Source: an uncultured Terrimonas sp. (GTDB lineage Bacteria; Bacteroidota; Bacteroidia; Chitinophagales; Chitinophagaceae). From it: a DNA stretch of 20,207 nucleotides. A model generated the notes under the pieces. That model worked only from the letters and a program-made list of their open reading frames with translations. It was not told the origin of the DNA and did not search any database. Positions 18,094 through 20,207 of the stretch are shown piece by piece. The stretch covers positions 1 through 20,207 of the forward strand of contig CAMPJQ010000002.1 of assembly GCA_946886925.1 (NCBI GenBank), written 5' to 3'. The translations under genes were made by a program, and so were the position numbers. Within the stretch, counting starts at the first letter, position 1; each line of letters opens with the position of its first letter.

Positions 18094-19665
18094 ATGAAAA
18101 AATTAAGCGCCCTCTTTTTATTTATTGTGTTAGCCCATTGTGGTGTGGCACAGCAGGAAAAGCAGAAAGATATTCCCGGCATGATCAATGATGCCCGTGT
18201 ATTGCGGTCGCTGATGCAATCGGATCCGCATCGGCCCATCTATCATTTTGTAGCCCCGGAGGGTCATGCCATGCCCTTTGATCCCAACGGTGGCATTTAC
18301 TGGAAAGGGAAATACCACCTGGGACATATTTATCAGAGATTAAGGAATGGCAAAATGGAGCATGTATGGGGACATGCAGTGAGCACCGATTTGTTTCACT
18401 GGACCTTATATCCCGATATGCTGAATGTAAAAGACGGCGATATGGAAGAGGGCATTTTCAGCGGTGGCGCATTCTTATCAAAAGAAGGGGTTCCGCATAT
18501 CATGTATCACGGACAGGGCGCTTCGGCAAACATGGTAGCATACGCAACAGATGATGACCTGAAAGTATGGAAGAAATTTGAAGGCAATCCGGTTTTGAAA
18601 ACCCCTGCTGCCGACGACCCGTTTGGTAATTCAGGAAAATACACGGCCTGGGATCCCGAAGGCTGGTACGATAAAAAGGCGGGCTGGTATTACCAGATCT
18701 CCGGAGGCAAAACACCGGCACTGTTCAAATCGAAAGATATGTTCAAGTGGCAGCACATCGGCCGGCTGTTAGACAGTACCAAAAGCTGGTTGTATGCGTC
18801 TGAAGATGTTTCGTGCCCCGATTTTTTTTCCATTGGTAACAAATCCATGCTGCTTTTCATCAGTCATAATATTGGTGCGCAGTATTTCATCGGGAATTTT
18901 GCCAATGATAAGTATACCATTGAACAGCATGGCCGGATGAACTGGCCGGGTGGAACATTTTTTGCCCCGGAACAACTGCAGGATAATAAAGGAAGGAATA
19001 TTATATGGGGGTGGGTGCTGGAACGCAAACCTGAAGGACTGCCTGACTACGGCTGGTCGGGCATTATGAGTTTGCCAAGGGTGTTATCGCTCGCCAAGAA
19101 CGGAACGCTGCAGATCCATCCGCCCGAAGAAGTAAAAGCCATCAGGCTTAATGAAGTGCAGGAAAATAATATAGTGCTGGAAGCGAATACAGAGCAAACA
19201 TTAAAAGCGAAAGGAAAGTCCATAGAGCTGAAGATTGAAATGAAAGGCGGGTCCACAGCTCCTTATGGCGTAAAAGTTTTTTGCTCACCGGATGGCAGGG
19301 AAGAAACAGCGATCAGCTATGACCCCATTAAAAAGCAACTGGTTGTTAACTTCATCAAATCATCTGTAAAAGGGCCGGTGAGCATGCCATCCCATGCCAT
19401 ATTCGGGCAGCCTATGGATGGATTTCCGGAAAAGGTATCGGAACAAAGGGCGCCCTTTGAGTTGGGGAAAGACGAAACATTACAGCTTGATATTTTCCTG
19501 GACCGTTCCATCATAGAAGTGTTTGCCAACGGGAAGCAGTGTGTTACGCAGGTGGTATATCCTGAGTTAGAAAATAGTACAAACGTAAAAGTTTTCAGTG
19601 GCGGCGAAAAAGTAACGGTAAAAAAAGCACAGTCGTGGACGATGGCAGAAACGAATGGGTATTGA
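18094..19665 (+). CDS. Exported GH32-family protein with altered catalytic motifs
   Basis: A 523-residue protein with a signal peptide (about 1-19), a five-bladed beta-propeller-type GH32 domain (about 45-340) and a C-terminal beta-sandwich (about 360-515) recognised by LDRSIIEVFANG. The nucleophile D63 is kept in MPFDPNG, where classical members read NDPNG. The RDP motif appears as WDP at 186-188. Where family members have the acid/base Glu of the ECP motif, this protein reads SCP (S240, C241, P242), with E237 three residues earlier. Typical GH32 text elsewhere includes FFAPEQ and WSGIMSLPRVLSL. The fold is secure; fructan hydrolysis is not. It may act on another sugar or have lost activity. 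It is the last gene of the run with the hydrolase and TIM-barrel genes. Confidence 0.86.
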   Translation: MKKLSALFLFIVLAHCGVAQQEKQKDIPGMINDARVLRSLMQSDPHRPIYHFVAPEGHAMPFDPNGGIYWKGKYHLGHIYQRLRNGKMEHVWGHAVSTDLFHWTLYPDMLNVKDGDMEEGIFSGGAFLSKEGVPHIMYHGQGASANMVAYATDDDLKVWKKFEGNPVLKTPAADDPFGNSGKYTAWDPEGWYDKKAGWYYQISGGKTPALFKSKDMFKWQHIGRLLDSTKSWLYASEDVSCPDFFSIGNKSMLLFISHNIGAQYFIGNFANDKYTIEQHGRMNWPGGTFFAPEQLQDNKGRNIIWGWVLERKPEGLPDYGWSGIMSLPRVLSLAKNGTLQIHPPEEVKAIRLNEVQENNIVLEANTEQTLKAKGKSIELKIEMKGGSTAPYGVKVFCSPDGREETAISYDPIKKQLVVNFIKSSVKGPVSMPSHAIFGQPMDGFPEKVSEQRAPFELGKDETLQLDIFLDRSIIEVFANGKQCVTQVVYPELENSTNVKVFSGGEKVTVKKAQSWTMAETNGY

Positions 19666-19707
19666 ATGAAGAGGGCGTGAAGACCAGGGGAAACAAAAAA
19701 CATATGT

Positions 19708-20207
19708 TTAAGATATTTTACCGAGAATTTGGTCTATGCGCGTCAGCAAAGTTCCATTAACTATAATTATTTCTGAACCAAAATCCCAAATCCAATCATT
19801 AAGTATTTCATTTACCTTATACTTAGCGCCGGCAGATCTGATTTCTGACATGGTATCAAATCCGGCTCTTCTACGGGAACAAATACAAGAAGGTCAATTC
19901 CTGTGATGATTGTTTGAGCTTTATCAAAGAATGATCGAATGTCTTTAGTTTCATTAATAGCATGGATATAGGCTAAAATATCAGTCGGGCATCTGCCAAA
20001 AATTGTATTGCCTCCACTTTTCGTGATTTGTTTTATTGAAAACTCAAATTGTTTTATAAAATCATCCACATCAGGTCTTTCTGAAAATATATATCCTGAT
20101 TCTTCCAGCTCGTAATAGGGTTCTGTATTGAGTGTATAACCAGGAAGATGTTCCTGAAGTTTTTCCGCCAATGTCGTTTTCCCAACCCGGTGTGCACCTG
20201 CTATGGC
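19708..20207 (-). pseudogene. AAA_28-type P-loop ATPase, partial and frameshifted
   Basis: Reading leftwards from base 20207, the frame gives GAHRVGKTTLAEKL, a Walker A motif, so the protein begins outside the window. It continues through VPVEEPDLIP and hits a stop at 19814-19812. In the neighbouring frame, starting from an ATG at 19851-19849 that overlaps the last good codon, 47 residues follow to a TAA at 19710-19708. They read as the missing C-terminal part of this family (MSEIRSAGAKYKVNEIL and later IIIVNGTLLTRI). One extra base between CC and ATG near 19851 would join the two halves. The gene is either inactivated by a one-base deletion or the base is a sequence error. No classical slippery site for programmed frameshifting is evident. 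Confidence 0.7.

Overview
The window looks like chromosomal DNA of a Bacteroidota bacterium, probably near Chitinophagaceae. The evidence is lipoprotein and secretion signals, an OmpA-type lipoprotein, a Tat-like TIM-barrel protein, a periplasmic sulfatase and GH32 enzymes, AT-rich spacers without clear Shine-Dalgarno sites, and one TTTG/TA-TTTG-like promoter. No rRNA, tRNA, CRISPR array, insertion sequence or integrase was recognised. The taxonomic call is inference.

Left half (1-11212): a methylamine pathway on two divergent gene blocks. The minus-strand block runs from 6389 leftwards: a Rieske oxygenase of the quaternary-ammonium type, an 807-residue FAD/GcvT-domain demethylating dehydrogenase, and the sarcosine oxidase genes soxB, soxD and soxA (soxA leaves the window at base 1). 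These five genes overlap or abut by one to four bases, so they almost certainly form one transcript. The plus-strand block runs from 6578: an APC-superfamily permease, a betaine-aldehyde dehydrogenase (betB) and a choline dehydrogenase-like GMC enzyme (betA), with gaps of 8 and 17 bases. Read together they give choline uptake, then choline to betaine aldehyde to glycine betaine, then dimethylglycine, sarcosine and glycine, with the last methyl groups passing to tetrahydrofolate. The Rieske reductase partner and the sarcosine oxidase gamma subunit are not in the window. The 188-base divergent spacer carries a terminator-like hairpin that may be a regulatory leader or operator.

Middle (11214-13702): a 310-base stretch without a supportable gene, then an OmpA-family lipoprotein and a secreted transglutaminase-fold protein, each apparently its own unit.

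Right part (13867-19665): an exported sulfatase, a DinB-fold protein followed by a strong intrinsic terminator, then three plus-strand genes spaced 65 bases apart: an alpha/beta-hydrolase lipoprotein, a Tat-type xylose-isomerase-like TIM-barrel protein and a divergent GH32 protein. The three look co-transcribed and may process a decorated carbohydrate, but the substrate is unknown and there is no SusC/SusD pair in view.

Right edge (19708-20207, minus): the C-terminal part of a P-loop ATPase of AAA_28 type, apparently broken by a one-base frameshift near 19851.
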